Origin: Massilia putida
Lineage (GTDB): Bacteria; Pseudomonadota; Gammaproteobacteria; Burkholderiales; Burkholderiaceae_D
Direction of reading: 5' to 3'
Assembly (NCBI RefSeq): GCF_001941825.1
Contig: NZ_CP019038.1
Span: 930,001-994,000, forward strand
DNA: 64,000 nt
Shown here: one piece after another, positions 52,657 through 62,313 of the stretch
Position numbering within the stretch: position 1 is the stretch's first letter
How the letters are laid out: each line of letters starts with the position of its first letter
Position numbers and translations under genes: made by a program
Notes under the pieces: generated by a model
Told to the model about the DNA's origin: nothing
Database searches by the model: none
Seen by the model: the letters and a program-made list of their open reading frames with translations, nothing else

Positions 52657-53970
52657 TCAGTGTCCGCGCTTGTGCATCTGCTTGTGCATGCGGCGCAGGC
52701 CGAGCCACACGACGCCCGCCACCACGGGCACCAGCGCGCCCGTGAGCATGTCCGGATTGACCGGCAGGCCGATGCTTTTCAAGCCCTTGCCGGCATACCC
52801 GAGCAGGCCCACGACGTAGTACGAGATCGCCGCGACGGACAGGCCCTCCACGGCCTGCTGCAGCCGCAGCTGCTGGGCCGCGCGGCGGTCCATCGATTGC
52901 AGGATTTGCCGGTTCTGGTTTTCCTGGACGATGGAAACGCGCGTGCGCAGCAGGTCGTTGACGTTGGCGATGCGGCGCGCCAGCGCTTCCTGGCGCGCGG
53001 CCGTCGCGTCGCACGTGTTCATCGCGGGCGTGAGGCGGCGGTCCATGAATTCCTCGACGGTCGGCACGCCTTCGATGCGCGCCTCGCGCAATTCCTCGAT
53101 GCGCGCCTTCACGAGGCGGTAATACGCTTTCGACGCGGAAAAGCGGTAGCCGTTGTCGAGCGAGAGCTTTTCCAGGCGCGCGGCCAGGCGCGTGATCTGC
53201 TCCAGCAGGTCCTGGTCGCCGGCCACCGCTTCGCCGTCGACCATGCGTTCGGCCAGCGTCGCCAGTTCGGCCTCGATGTCGTCCAGCGCGGCGGACACCG
53301 TGCGCGCGGCCGGCAGGCCGAGGAGCGCCATCATGCGGTACGTGTCGATCTCCAGCACCCGCTGCGCCAGGCGCCCCGCCTGCTGCGCGCGCATCTCGAC
53401 GTCGCGCAGCACGAAGCGCGAGAAGCCGTCCGACTGGATCGCGAAATCCGTCCACACCTCCCCGCCCTGCATGACGCGCGAGCCGACCAGGTTGTTGCCT
53501 GTGAAGCTTTCCTGCAGCACGGCCGGGTCGGCGGCGCCACGCTCCAGCAGCACGTGGGCGGCGGACATCAGGCGGCCGTGCAGGCTCAGGATCCACGCCT
53601 GCGGCAGGTGCGCGAGCGGCATGCGCGCAAAAGCGTCCGCCAGCGACTGGCCGGGCGCGATCTTTTCCGTGAACGTGTAGGTCGCGAACTCCGTGTGGCA
53701 CTCCCATTTGAGGCGGAAGCGGCCGAAGTCGTGGTAGAAGTGATTGGCCGTCACGTTGGGCGCGGCCACGCCGAAATGCCCGCACAGCGCGGCCAGCAGC
53801 GCGTGCTGGTTCGGACCGTGCGCGCTGCGCGAGCCGGACTCGCTGGCGCGGTACACGGCCAGATGGGTGATGGCTTCGGGCGCTTCCAGCCGGAGGAAGG
53901 GACGCGAATGGATTTCGGCGGCGAGCGGGATGCGCTGGGCATGGCTCAGGCTCGGATAGGCGGTCGTCAT
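52657..53970 (-). CDS. DUF3422 family membrane-anchored protein
   Basis: A 437-residue protein of the DUF3422 family. The N-terminal domain (AAEIHSRPFLRLEAPEA, FGRFRLKWECHTEFATYTF) is followed by long helices likely to form coiled coils (about residues 200-370) and two C-terminal hydrophobic segments, then a basic tail. Function unknown in the family. ATG 53970 was chosen; another ATG at 53982 adds four residues. It is coupled with the CPBP protease gene. Confidence 0.82.
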   Translation of the reverse strand: MTTAYPSLSHAQRIPLAAEIHSRPFLRLEAPEAITHLAVYRASESGSRSAHGPNQHALLAALCGHFGVAAPNVTANHFYHDFGRFRLKWECHTEFATYTFTEKIAPGQSLADAFARMPLAHLPQAWILSLHGRLMSAAHVLLERGAADPAVLQESFTGNNLVGSRVMQGGEVWTDFAIQSDGFSRFVLRDVEMRAQQAGRLAQRVLEIDTYRMMALLGLPAARTVSAALDDIEAELATLAERMVDGEAVAGDQDLLEQITRLAARLEKLSLDNGYRFSASKAYYRLVKARIEELREARIEGVPTVEEFMDRRLTPAMNTCDATAARQEALARRIANVNDLLRTRVSIVQENQNRQILQSMDRRAAQQLRLQQAVEGLSVAAISYYVVGLLGYAGKGLKSIGLPVNPDMLTGALVPVVAGVVWLGLRRMHKQMHKRGH

Positions 53971-54109
53971 GGTTCGGTTCATCGGCTGTCGGGGTGGTGC
54001 CGCGCCCATAGTCGGCATGGCAATATTTCCATTGTACATGCGTATGCACGCGGGCGTGGGCATCGGGGGCCGACCTGGGCTGTTTTGCCACGACGCGATC
54101 AGCCCAAAT

Positions 54110-54128
54110 GACCAATTTGGTCCGACCA
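54110..54128. promoter_or_regulatory. Overlapping FadR/GntR-type operators
   Basis: GACCAA-T-TTGGTC (54110-54122) overlaps TGGTC-C-GACCA (54118-54128), both perfect palindromes. The TGGTNNNACCA pattern is the classic FadR-subfamily site. A further GGACCAAAC half-site lies near 54145. All are upstream of the GntR gene, which starts at 54202, and near the DUF3422 start. Confidence 0.7.
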
Positions 54129-54201
54129 CTTGCAACAATATCGGGACCAAACTAAGATGCGACCTTGGCAATCGCCTCCACATTTTCCTGGACTGCACAC
54201 A

Positions 54202-54900
54202 ATGAGAAAAATGCCCGCGCCACCCGATGCGATTGCGACCGAACCGCGACTGTATCGCGTGGTGTCGAGCCGGATCGAAGCGCTGATCCGGGAAGAAAAC
54301 ATCAAGCCGGGCGAACGCCTGCCGGCGGAGCGCGACCTCGCGACGAAGCTGGGCGTGTCGCGCACGTCGCTGCGCGAAGCGCTGATCGCGCTCGAACTGG
54401 GCGGCGTCGTCGAAGTGCGCGGCGGGTCCGGCGTCTACGTCAGCGAACAGGCGGCGCCCAGATCGGCGCGGCCGGCGGCGGGCCCCGGCCCGTTCGAAGT
54501 ACTGGCGGCGCGCCGGCTGATCGAGGTCGAAGTCGCGGCGCTGGCCGCGAAGAACGCGACGCCGGCGGCCGTGGACGCGATCCTCGTCGCGGTCGAACAG
54601 ATGGAGCAGAACCAGGACAACCTGGGCGAGAACGAATCGGCCGACCGCAACTTCCACCTCGCGATCGCGCGCGCGGCCGGCAACAGCGCCCTCGAAGGCG
54701 TCATCGAATACCTGTGGAACCAGCGCGGCAGCCTGTGGCACAAGCTGACGGAGCACTTCCAGACCGAGGAACTGCGCCAGCTGACGCTCCTCGACCACCG
54801 CGCCATCCTGGCCGCCATCGCCTCGCACGACGTGGCCGGCGCGCGCCAGGCGATGCGCGCGCACCTGGACCGTGTCACGCGCACGTTCTCGCGCGGGTAA
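54202..54900 (+). CDS. GntR-family regulator, FadR subfamily (FCD domain)
   Basis: A 232-residue regulator with an N-terminal winged helix ([29 protein letters not shown]) and an all-helical FCD ligand domain (residues about 95-220) with the metal-binding histidines of [12 protein letters not shown] and [11 protein letters not shown]. Members sense small carboxylates. Palindromic FadR-type sites upstream indicate autoregulation. Its target beyond itself is not evident: the neighbours are unrelated genes. Confidence 0.88.
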   Translation: MRKMPAPPDAIATEPRLYRVVSSRIEALIREENIKPGERLPAERDLATKLGVSRTSLREALIALELGGVVEVRGGSGVYVSEQAAPRSARPAAGPGPFEVLAARRLIEVEVAALAAKNATPAAVDAILVAVEQMEQNQDNLGENESADRNFHLAIARAAGNSALEGVIEYLWNQRGSLWHKLTEHFQTEELRQLTLLDHRAILAAIASHDVAGARQAMRAHLDRVTRTFSRG

Positions 54901-54904
54901 CGTC

Positions 54905-55369
54905 ATGGACATCTGGGTCGACGCCGACGCCTGCCCGGGCGTCATCAAGGACATCCTGTTCCGCGTGGCCGACCGCCTGCAGATCAACGTCACGTTGGTC
55001 GCCAACCAGTTGATCCGCGTGCCCGGCTCGCGCTTCATCCGCGCGCTGCAAGTGCCGGCCGGCGCGGACGCGGCCGACGCCGAAATCGTCGCGCGCGTGC
55101 AGGCCGGCGACATCGTCGTGACCGGCGACATTCCCCTCGCCGCCCTCGTGCTGGACAAAGGCGGATTGCCGCTCAATCCGCGCGGCGAGTGGTACACGAA
55201 GGACACCATCGCGCAGCAGCTCACGATGCGCGCGTTCATGGAAGAATTGCGCGGCAGCGGCGTCGATACGGGCGGGCCGGCGGCGTTCAGCCAGGCCGAC
55301 CGGCAGCGGTTCGCGAATGCGCTGGATCGCGAACTGGCGCGCGCAAGGAATCGGCCTGGGCTTCGTTAG
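54905..55369 (+). CDS. YaiI/YqxD (UPF0178) family protein
   Basis: A 154-residue conserved protein. [12 protein letters not shown] at the start is the family signature (NYN/PIN-like acidic patch), with [14 protein letters not shown] and NPRGEWYT further on. The family is widespread and uncharacterised; the fold suggests a nuclease. It begins four bases after the GntR gene, so the two are probably co-transcribed. Confidence 0.88.
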   Translation: MDIWVDADACPGVIKDILFRVADRLQINVTLVANQLIRVPGSRFIRALQVPAGADAADAEIVARVQAGDIVVTGDIPLAALVLDKGGLPLNPRGEWYTKDTIAQQLTMRAFMEELRGSGVDTGGPAAFSQADRQRFANALDRELARARNRPGLR

Positions 55370-55754
55370 GGTCTCGTCAATTTGTTCGCCCTCCCCGCGC
55401 AGGCGGCGAGCCAGGTCAAGTTGCGCGCGCTGTCGCAGGGCCTGCCGAGATCGGGTTCCAGCCTTCGCGGGAACGATGGTCCGGAAACCGTCGCTCAAAC
55501 CCGGCGCGACCGGTTGTAAGCCGTTGCCCGCAGAATGGGCCAGGCGAAAAGTGCGCGGATTTTCACCGGCGGGCATACCTGGGCGGCGTCGCGCGCAGGT
55601 TCGCGGTACGTCTCAGCACGGCTTTTCCGCTCACGCTACGACGTTTACCCCAACACTGTTACATTTCGATGCATTTCTTCTTGGAAATTAATTGCCGTAC
55701 GGATATATTTAGGGTTCCCCGGCAGCGCGCTGCTGCCCAGCCACAGGAGAACCC
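55370..55754. other. Intergenic region with repeat relic and promoter
   Basis: No supported gene. Near 55445-55485 a CCAGCCTTCGCGGGAACGAT stretch resembles widespread extragenic repeats (often mis-translated as VPAKAGT). The right-hand part holds the predicted promoter of the RTX-type gene. Confidence 0.5.
55681..55709 (+). promoter_or_regulatory. Predicted sigma-70 promoter of the DUF4214/RTX gene
   Basis: TTGGAA (55681-55686), 17 bases, TATATT (55704-55709), in an A/T-rich patch. Transcription would start near 55716, about 40 bases before the ATG at 55755, which has CAGGAGAACCC upstream. Confidence 0.65.
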
Positions 55755-57788
55755 ATGAGCACCACCAACGATTCGACCGTCAACGCGTTTTACGTTGCCT
55801 TCTACGGCCGTCCGGCCGACCCTGCTGGCCTGGCGTACTGGTCGCAGCAGCTCGCCCAGGCGGGCGGCGACCTCAGCGCCATCAAGGAAGCGTTCGCCAA
55901 CTCGCAGGAAGCCACCGTCCGCTTCAGCTCGACCACCGCGTCCGACCGCATTACCGAAATCTACCAGCAGCTGTTCAACCGCGCCCCGGATGCCGCCGGC
56001 CTGTCTTACTGGGTTGACGCCGTGAGCAAGGGCCACGCGAGCATGGCCGACGTGGCGATCAACGTACTGCAGGGTGCACTCGGCAGCGACGCGTCCCTGG
56101 TCGACCTGCGCCAGAAGGCGGCGGCGGAATTCACCGCGCATGTGGCCGCGACAGGCACCTCGTACGACGGCTATGAGGCCATCCAGGCCGGCCAGCTGCT
56201 GGTCAAGTCCGTCAACTCGACCACCACCGGCACGGACATCGACAACATGGTCGCCGCCGCCAGCAGCCTGGCAAGCACCGCCAAGGACGCGCCGAGCGTG
56301 ATCGACTCGCTGGCCGGCAGCGGTACTTCGCTTGCCGACCTGGCCGACACGTCGCAGGGCAAGGCCGATCCGGTCACGCTGCTGCAGGCACTGGCCGAGG
56401 CGGCCAAGCACGGCGCAACCGACCCGGCCAGCATGGCGCAGCTGCTGCGTGGCGCCGGCATGGGCCAGGTGCTCAAGACCATGCCGCCGGGGACCAGCCT
56501 GCCTGACCTGATCAAGGCGCTGGACAGCGGCGGCATGCCGGCCGCCACCGACCTGGTTTACCGTGGCCATGCGCCGCAGGGTGGTGATACCACCGCGCCG
56601 ACGGTCAAGTCGATTGCGTATGGCGACAACGACGGCAGCCTTGCCGTTGGCGACAAGGTGACCTTCAGCGTGAAGTTCAGCGAAGCGGTCCAGGTCAAGG
56701 GCGAGCCGCACCTGCTGTTGAATAACGAAGGCGTGGCGCATTACGTCAGCGGCAGCGGCACCGATACCCTGGTGTTCAGCTACACGGTGGGCGACGACGA
56801 CCAGAACACCACCGACCTGGCAACCTCCGCCTCGCACGCGCTGGGCGGCTCGATCCGCGACCTGGCCGGCAACGCGCTGGTCGCCACCGGAGCCGATAAC
56901 GTCAACCCGGACGGCAAGCTGGCCGTGGTGGCCCACCCGGCCACGACCGGCGGCAACACGTCGGGCAGCACGCTGACGATTGTCGCCGACGCTGCAGGTT
57001 TGCACATCTCCGGCGTGAACTCCGGCGACATCAGCCTGGTCGATCCGGTCACCAAGACCGCGACGCACGTCGGCACCATCAGCGCTGGTCAGGCGACGCT
57101 GGGCGAACAGGCCCAAGTGGTGAGCGGCACCGTGTCGGTGACCACCTCGGCCGCCTCGACCGGCACCGCCGGCACCACCGGCACCGGAACCACCGTGACC
57201 GACAGCAGCGGCACTGTCTACACGCTGGGCACGGCATCCGGCGATACCGTCAGCGGTACCCACGTCTGGGGCTTCGGCGGCAATGACACCATCACCGGCA
57301 CCACCGGCGCCGACACGATCTCGGGCGGCGCGGGCGCGGACCACATCGACCTGGGCGTTGACAAAGTCGTCGACGTGCTCCTGTACGGCAAGGGCGACAC
57401 GGATACGCATGTCTTCACCGACGGCGGTTCGATCTCGGCCATGGACGTGATCGTCAACGCGGGCCTGAACGACGTCATCCGGGTGGCCGCAGGCACCTTC
57501 ACCGGCACCGCGGCCGGTCACACGACGTACCTCGCGAACGCGACCGCCAACAACTACGCCATCGTCCAGGGTTCGGACGCCGGCGGCGTGTTCAAGGCCG
57601 GCACGGCAACGACCAGCGACGACTACATGATCCAGTGGTCGGACGGCACCTCCGTCAACAGCATCGTGGTCGAGAATTTTGGCCCGACCGCCCCGACGCT
57701 GCATGTCGATCCGACCACCGGCACGATCACGCTGGCGGCGACCGCCGCCGTCGCCGTGGTGGGTACCGCTGCGCCGGTGCACGGTTAA
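55755..57788 (+). CDS. Secreted DUF4214 / RTX-repeat surface protein
   Basis: A 677-residue protein without a signal peptide. Residues about 5-130 are DUF4214-type repeats (AFYVAFYGRPADPAGLAYW, IYQQLFNRAPDAAGLSYW); 275-390 is an Ig-like domain (TAPTVKSIAYGDND, KFSEAVQVKGEPHLLLNN); 500-535 has hemolysin-type nonapeptides (GGNDTITGTTGADTISGG). This is typical of type I secretion substrates, which use a C-terminal signal. No ABC exporter is adjacent, so a distant one must serve. The composition (Thr, Ser, Asp, Gly) and lower GC differ from nearby genes. Confidence 0.85.
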   Translation: MSTTNDSTVNAFYVAFYGRPADPAGLAYWSQQLAQAGGDLSAIKEAFANSQEATVRFSSTTASDRITEIYQQLFNRAPDAAGLSYWVDAVSKGHASMADVAINVLQGALGSDASLVDLRQKAAAEFTAHVAATGTSYDGYEAIQAGQLLVKSVNSTTTGTDIDNMVAAASSLASTAKDAPSVIDSLAGSGTSLADLADTSQGKADPVTLLQALAEAAKHGATDPASMAQLLRGAGMGQVLKTMPPGTSLPDLIKALDSGGMPAATDLVYRGHAPQGGDTTAPTVKSIAYGDNDGSLAVGDKVTFSVKFSEAVQVKGEPHLLLNNEGVAHYVSGSGTDTLVFSYTVGDDDQNTTDLATSASHALGGSIRDLAGNALVATGADNVNPDGKLAVVAHPATTGGNTSGSTLTIVADAAGLHISGVNSGDISLVDPVTKTATHVGTISAGQATLGEQAQVVSGTVSVTTSAASTGTAGTTGTGTTVTDSSGTVYTLGTASGDTVSGTHVWGFGGNDTITGTTGADTISGGAGADHIDLGVDKVVDVLLYGKGDTDTHVFTDGGSISAMDVIVNAGLNDVIRVAAGTFTGTAAGHTTYLANATANNYAIVQGSDAGGVFKAGTATTSDDYMIQWSDGTSVNSIVVENFGPTAPTLHVDPTTGTITLAATAAVAVVGTAAPVHG

Positions 57789-57801
57789 TCCTGAATGCGT
57801 G

Positions 57802-57854
57802 CCCGGCAGCCGCTGCCGGGTGACCCGAACCCCGGCGCCGCAATGGCCCGGGGC
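57802..57854 (+). terminator. Tandem stem-loops after the RTX gene
   Basis: CCCGGCAGC-C-GCTGCCGGG (57802-57820) is a perfect 9-bp stem 14 bases after the stop; a second weaker stem CCCCGG/CCGGGG (57830-57853) is followed by CTTTGTTG. Together they look like a terminator, the first lacking a T-run. Confidence 0.6.
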
Positions 57855-58196
57855 TTTGTTGCGCTCCAGCCTGCACAGCGCCAAGCATGACAGCAGCACG
57901 GCCTTGCGGATACCCGCGTAAGTCGCCCGCCACGTCTCGCCATGGTGGCCTGAGACGTTGACGTACAAGTATCGCGGCGTTCTGCTGAGACAAAAGCGGA
58001 GTTGAGCTGCTTGATAACGGCAGCAACTGATCTGTCGATATCGTCGTCCGAATATTTGAATTCCCGCAAATTGTCACAGCCGATGCCTGGGCCGGACGAG
58101 TGTGCCGCTTTCCCTGCCCGGAACGCGTAAAAACGACAAGACCGGCCACTTGCCCGCGTTTAACCTTGCGTGACGCTTGCAACGACAACAGCACAC
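57855..58196. other. Intergenic region before the hydroxyproline genes
   Basis: No gene is supported. A minus-strand frame beginning at 58069 starts with a plausible MREFKYSDDDIDRSV stretch, then becomes arginine/cysteine-rich noise and overlaps the terminator; it may be a gene fragment. The promoter of the epimerase gene should lie in the right half but no clear boxes are seen. Confidence 0.4.
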
Positions 58197-59135
58197 ATGA
58201 AAAAGATCGCGATCATCGATTCCCATACAGGCGGCGAGCCGACCCGGCTCATCGTCGACGGTGGTCCGGACCTGGGCGACGGGCCCTTGTCCGGACGGCT
58301 GGCGCGCATGCGCGACGAGTACGACCACATCCGCACGGGCACCGTCTGCGAACCGCGCGGGTCAAGCGTCCTCGTGGGTGCGCTGCTGTGCGAACCCCAT
58401 GCGCCAGGGTGCGTTGCGGGCGTTATCTTTTTCAACAACGTCGGCTATCTGGGCATGTGCGGACACGGCACCATCGGCCTGATCGTGTCGCTGGCCCATC
58501 TGGGACGCATCGCTGCCGGCCGGCACCGCATCGACACGCCCGTCGGCGTCGTGACGGCCGAACTGCATGCCGACGGTTCCGTCAGCATCGAGAACGTCGC
58601 GGCATACCGCGCGCACAAAGACGTCGCCGTCGCCGTCGACGGTTACGGCACCGTGCGGGGCGACGTCGCGTGGGGCGGCAACTGGTTCTTCCTCGTCGAG
58701 CGCCACGGCTTCGACGTCGACCCGTCCAATCTCCCCGCGCTGACGGCGTTCGCGGAAGCCGTCATGGCGGCCCTGCGCGCGCAGTGCATCACCGGGACGG
58801 GGGGCGCGGTCATCGATCACGTGGAGTTGTTTGCCGAGTCGGAGTCGGCGGACAGCCGGAACTTCGTGCTCTGCCCCGGCAAGGCGTACGACCGCTCGCC
58901 CTGCGGCACCGGAACCAGCGCGAAACTGGCTTGCCTCGCGGACGACGGCAAGCTGGCGGAAGGCGCCGTCTGGCGCCAGGAAAGCGTCATCGGCAGCGTG
59001 TTCGAAGGTAGCTACCGGCGCGACGGCGACGGCATCGTGCCCACGATCCGCGGCACCGCCTGGGTCAGCGGCGAGGCCACGCTGCTGTTCGACGACACCG
59101 ATCCGTTCGCATGGGGCATCCCGGGCGGGGCCTAG
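58197..59135 (+). CDS. lhpA: 4-Hydroxyproline 2-epimerase
   Basis: A 312-residue proline-racemase-family enzyme that turns trans-4-hydroxy-L-proline into cis-4-hydroxy-D-proline. The two catalytic cysteines are C88 (LGMCGHGT) and C236 ([12 protein letters not shown]), the exact positions of characterised hydroxyproline epimerases; a threonine instead of cysteine would mark dehydratases. The ATG at 58197 was chosen because [15 protein letters not shown] is the family start. The dehydrogenase and deaminase genes that complete the pathway lie just beyond the convergent AraC gene. Confidence 0.92.
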   Translation: MKKIAIIDSHTGGEPTRLIVDGGPDLGDGPLSGRLARMRDEYDHIRTGTVCEPRGSSVLVGALLCEPHAPGCVAGVIFFNNVGYLGMCGHGTIGLIVSLAHLGRIAAGRHRIDTPVGVVTAELHADGSVSIENVAAYRAHKDVAVAVDGYGTVRGDVAWGGNWFFLVERHGFDVDPSNLPALTAFAEAVMAALRAQCITGTGGAVIDHVELFAESESADSRNFVLCPGKAYDRSPCGTGTSAKLACLADDGKLAEGAVWRQESVIGSVFEGSYRRDGDGIVPTIRGTAWVSGEATLLFDDTDPFAWGIPGGA

Positions 59136-59137
59136 CC

Positions 59138-59884
59138 TCATGCGCTTTTCTTGACGTGCAGGCCGTATTCGGTCGGGCTCATCCCCACGTACGATTTGAA
59201 CTGGCGGCTGAAGGCGCTGTGGTCCGTGTAGCCGCATTCATACGCGATCTCCGCGATCTTCGCCGCCGGGTCCTGCTCGATGAGCGTGCGCGCGGCGGAC
59301 AGCCGGCATTGCACGAGCAGCTGGCGCGGCGAGTGCTGGAACACTTTCTGGAACAGCCGCTCCACCCGCGACAATGACAAGCCCGCCTCGTCCGCCAGCG
59401 CCTTGAGCGAGATGTTTTCCCGATAATTCTCGCTGATGTGCTGCGCGATCCGCGCGATCTGGCGGTAGGCGGGATGCAGGTCGTCGAGCAGGCCGAGATC
59501 CTGCGACGTGCCGATCAGGCCGACCACCTCGCCGCCCTTGCCGAACAGCGGCATCTTCTTCGTGATGCACCACCCGCGGCTGCGGCCCGGATAGATGTGC
59601 AGTTCCAGCTGCTTGTCGATGGGCGTACCCTGGTCGATGACCAGCCGGTCCTGCGCCAGATAGGTTTCCGCCAGCGCGCGCGGGAAGAGTTCCAGCGCGG
59701 TTTTCCCCAGCACGTCCTTCTTGTGCCGAACTCCGCAGCGCCGCACCATCGTGCGATTGATGCTGAGATAGCGGCCGTCGCGGTCCTTGACGAAAAACGC
59801 GACGTCGTTCAGCGCGTCGAAGATCGCCTCGACGGCTTCCATGCCGATAGTGTCGAATGCCCGGACAGTTGATGCGTCAATCAT
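59138..59884 (-). CDS. PAS-AraC regulator of the hydroxyproline genes
   Basis: A 248-residue protein joining an N-terminal PAS domain (residues about 15-125: AIFDALNDVAFFVKDRDGRYLSIN) to an AraC double helix-turn-helix (ENISLKALADEAGLSLSRVERLFQK, DHSAFSRQFKSYVGMSPTEY). ATG 59884 has GGAGGAAATC upstream. Convergent with the epimerase gene (2 bp gap) and divergent from the deaminase gene, so it is the probable local activator. PAS-AraC regulators beside proline-racemase genes are common; the sensed ligand is unknown. Confidence 0.85.
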   Translation of the reverse strand: MIDASTVRAFDTIGMEAVEAIFDALNDVAFFVKDRDGRYLSINRTMVRRCGVRHKKDVLGKTALELFPRALAETYLAQDRLVIDQGTPIDKQLELHIYPGRSRGWCITKKMPLFGKGGEVVGLIGTSQDLGLLDDLHPAYRQIARIAQHISENYRENISLKALADEAGLSLSRVERLFQKVFQHSPRQLLVQCRLSAARTLIEQDPAAKIAEIAYECGYTDHSAFSRQFKSYVGMSPTEYGLHVKKSA

Positions 59885-60051
59885 GATTTCCTCCGGACGG
59901 AGAATATAGGCCTGTTCCGCCGGCATGGCAAACGGCGCCCCGGCATTGTGCCGATTTCGGCCTGCCGGCCGCCAGCTTCACGCAAGACCTCGTCCCCGAT
60001 ACGGCCTAGCATGGATGCTTTCAATCGCCGCGCGCAAAGGAGACAGACAAT

Positions 60052-60948
60052 ATGTGGCAAGGTGTTCTTCCCGCCGTCACCACCAAGTTCAAGGATGACG
60101 GTTCGCTGGACCATGACGAAATGCTCCGATGCTTCGAGCTCCAGATGGACGCCGGCGTCGACGGCCTCATCGCCTGCGGCTCGCTGGGCGAAGGCCCGAT
60201 GTTGTCGCACGACGAACGCATCGAAGTCTTTAAACTGTGCAAGCAGGTGAGCGGCACCAAGCCGGCGCTGCTGACCGTGGCCGAAGCGGCGACGCGCGAT
60301 GCGTGCGCGCTGGCCAAAAAGGCCGCGCAAGCCGGTGCCGACGGCCTGATGGTCGTGCCCAGCACGATCTATCACACGGACCCGCGCGAGACGGTGGCCA
60401 CGCTGACAGCCATCGCGGAGGCGGCCGACCTGCCGATCATGATCTATTCGAACCGCCTCGCCTACCGTGTCGACGTGACGATCGAGATCATGGAAGAACT
60501 GGCCGGCGATGCGCGTTTCGTCGCCGTGAAGGAATCGTCGGACGACATCCGCCGCAGCATCGACATCATCAACCGTTTCGGCGACCGCTTCGACCTGCTG
60601 ACGGGCGTGGACAACCTCGCGTTCGAAGCGCTCACCGTCGGCGCGGTCGGCTGGGTGGCCGGCGTGGGCCTCGCGTTCCCCAGGGAGACGGTCGCCATCT
60701 ACCGCCTCGTGCAGGCCAAGCGCTACGACGAAGCACTGGCCATCTACCGCTGGTTCCGGCCGCTGCTCGATCTGGACGTGTCGACCTACCTGGTCCAGAA
60801 CATCAAGCTGGCCGAGACGCTGGTCATCGGCTCGAACGAGCGCGTGCGCGCACCGCGCCTGCCGCTCGCCGGGGAGCGCCGCGCGGAAGTCGAACAGACG
60901 ATCCGCACCGCCCTCGCCTGCCGTCCCGCGCTGCCCGCCCTCGCGTGA
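60052..60948 (+). CDS. lhpC: 1-Pyrroline-4-hydroxy-2-carboxylate deaminase (DapA family)
   Basis: A 298-residue class I aldolase-like enzyme. The Schiff-base lysine is K160 (FVAVKESSDD), with Y132 in MIYSNRLAYRVD. DapA-family members in hydroxyproline operons deaminate and dehydrate pyrroline-hydroxycarboxylate to 2-oxoglutarate semialdehyde. The context (epimerase, D-hydroxyproline dehydrogenase genes) supports this over dihydrodipicolinate synthesis. Its TGA overlaps the next gene's GTG by four bases. Confidence 0.88.
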   Translation: MWQGVLPAVTTKFKDDGSLDHDEMLRCFELQMDAGVDGLIACGSLGEGPMLSHDERIEVFKLCKQVSGTKPALLTVAEAATRDACALAKKAAQAGADGLMVVPSTIYHTDPRETVATLTAIAEAADLPIMIYSNRLAYRVDVTIEIMEELAGDARFVAVKESSDDIRRSIDIINRFGDRFDLLTGVDNLAFEALTVGAVGWVAGVGLAFPRETVAIYRLVQAKRYDEALAIYRWFRPLLDLDVSTYLVQNIKLAETLVIGSNERVRAPRLPLAGERRAEVEQTIRTALACRPALPALA

Positions 60949-62063
60949 AACAGCCGGACGCGATCGTCGTCGGCGCCGGCATCGTCGGCGCCGCCTGTGC
61001 CGTGGAATTGCAGGCGCGCGGGCTGGCCGTGCTGCTCGTCGACGCGCGCCATCCCGGCGCGGGCGTCACGTCAGCCGGCATGGGGCACCTCGTCGCGCTC
61101 GACGAGACGGACGATGAACTCGACCTGTGCCTGCTGTCGCTCGGCCGCTGGGACCATTATCTGTCCACGCAGGCCGGCCTGGCGGAACACGTCCGCTGCG
61201 GCACGCTGTGGGTCGCGGAAGACGACGGGCAGATGGCCCACGCGCTGGCCCGCGCGGAACGCCTCAGCCGGCGCGGATGGCAGGCGGACGCGCTGTCCGG
61301 CGCGGACCTGGCCCGGGCGGAACCCGCGCTGCGCGCCGGGCTGGCGGGCGGCGTACGGGTCGCGCGGGACGGCGTGGTGTACCCGCCCGCCGTCGCGCGC
61401 GACCTGGCGGCACGCCTCGTCGGGCTCGGGGGGCAGGCGATGTTCGGCGCGGCGGTCGAGCGTATCGATGCCGGCACCGTCACGCTGGCATCCGGCGAGC
61501 GCCTCGCCGCCGGCGCCGTCGTCATCGCGGCGGGCAACGCCGTCCCGCATCTGCTGCCCGACGTCCCCGTGTTCCCGCGCAAGGGCCACCTCGCCATCAC
61601 CGCCCGCTATCCGCGCCGCCTGTCGCACCAGGTGGTCAGCATGGGATACGGCCAGACGGAAGCGGGCAGCGATGCGCTGGCCGTGGCCGCGAACGTCCAG
61701 CCCCGCATCACGGGCCAATGGCTGATCGGGTCGTGTCGCCAGGACGGGATCCTTGATACGGACGTCGATCCGCGCGTGCTCGCGCACGTGCTGCGCTCGG
61801 CCATCGCGCTCTTGCCCTGCCTCGCCGACATGACGATCATCCGCAGCTGGACCGGCCTGCGTCCCGCCACGCGCGACGGACGTCCCGTCATCGGGCGCCA
61901 TCCGGGGCTGGACCGCGTCTGGCTCGCCGCCGGCCACGAAGGCCTGGGCGTGACGACGGCGTTCGGCACCGCGCAACTGCTGGCCGACCTGATGCTGGAG
62001 CGCCCGCCCGCCATCGACGCCGGCCCTTATTCACCCTCGAGGTTCGCCTATGCTCACGCCTGA
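60945..62063 (+). CDS. D-hydroxyproline dehydrogenase, FAD (DadA-like) subunit
   Basis: A 372-residue FAD oxidoreductase of the glycine oxidase/D-amino-acid dehydrogenase family: AIVVGAGIVGAACAVEL at the N-terminus and GLRPATRDGRPVIGRHPGLDRVWLAAGHEGLGVT at the C-terminus. It oxidises the cis-4-hydroxy-D-proline made by the epimerase. The GTG at 60945 is coupled to the previous gene; the open frame further upstream is antisense-like noise. Together with the next two genes it forms a three-subunit enzyme related to hydrogen-cyanide-synthase-type dehydrogenases. Confidence 0.88.
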   Translation: MKQPDAIVVGAGIVGAACAVELQARGLAVLLVDARHPGAGVTSAGMGHLVALDETDDELDLCLLSLGRWDHYLSTQAGLAEHVRCGTLWVAEDDGQMAHALARAERLSRRGWQADALSGADLARAEPALRAGLAGGVRVARDGVVYPPAVARDLAARLVGLGGQAMFGAAVERIDAGTVTLASGERLAAGAVVIAAGNAVPHLLPDVPVFPRKGHLAITARYPRRLSHQVVSMGYGQTEAGSDALAVAANVQPRITGQWLIGSCRQDGILDTDVDPRVLAHVLRSAIALLPCLADMTIIRSWTGLRPATRDGRPVIGRHPGLDRVWLAAGHEGLGVTTAFGTAQLLADLMLERPPAIDAGPYSPSRFAYAHA

Positions 62064-62313
62064 CTCCATCCGCAATGTGACCGTCGACGGCGTCGCGGTC
62101 GCCGTTTCCGCAGGCAGCACGATGGTCGCGGCCATCGCGGCGTCCGGCTCGCTGTGCACGCGCCGGTCCGTCACGGGCCAGCGCCGGTTCGCGTTCTGCG
62201 GCATCGGCCAGTGCCAGGAATGCCGCGTGACGATCGACGGTGCCGTCCACCGGCTCGCCTGCCGGACCCTGTGCCGGGACGGCATGACCATCGTAACGGG
62301 AGACGAATCGTGA
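62050..62313 (+). CDS. Small [2Fe-2S] subunit of the hydroxyproline dehydrogenase
   Basis: An 87-residue plant-type ferredoxin-like subunit. Cysteines in FCGIGQCQECRVTIDG and ACRT give the C-x4-C-x2-C-x11-C pattern of a [2Fe-2S] cluster. Similar small subunits occur as HcnA-like partners in trimeric amino-acid dehydrogenases. It overlaps the FAD gene by 14 bp and shares a GTGA overlap with the next gene. Confidence 0.85.
   Translation: MLTPDSIRNVTVDGVAVAVSAGSTMVAAIAASGSLCTRRSVTGQRRFAFCGIGQCQECRVTIDGAVHRLACRTLCRDGMTIVTGDES

Noticed and set aside
57785..58069. Minus-strand frame starting MREFKYSDDD
   Set aside because: Only the first 30 residues look protein-like; the rest overlaps terminator stems. 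No ribosome site. Possibly a gene scrap, not listed as a gene.
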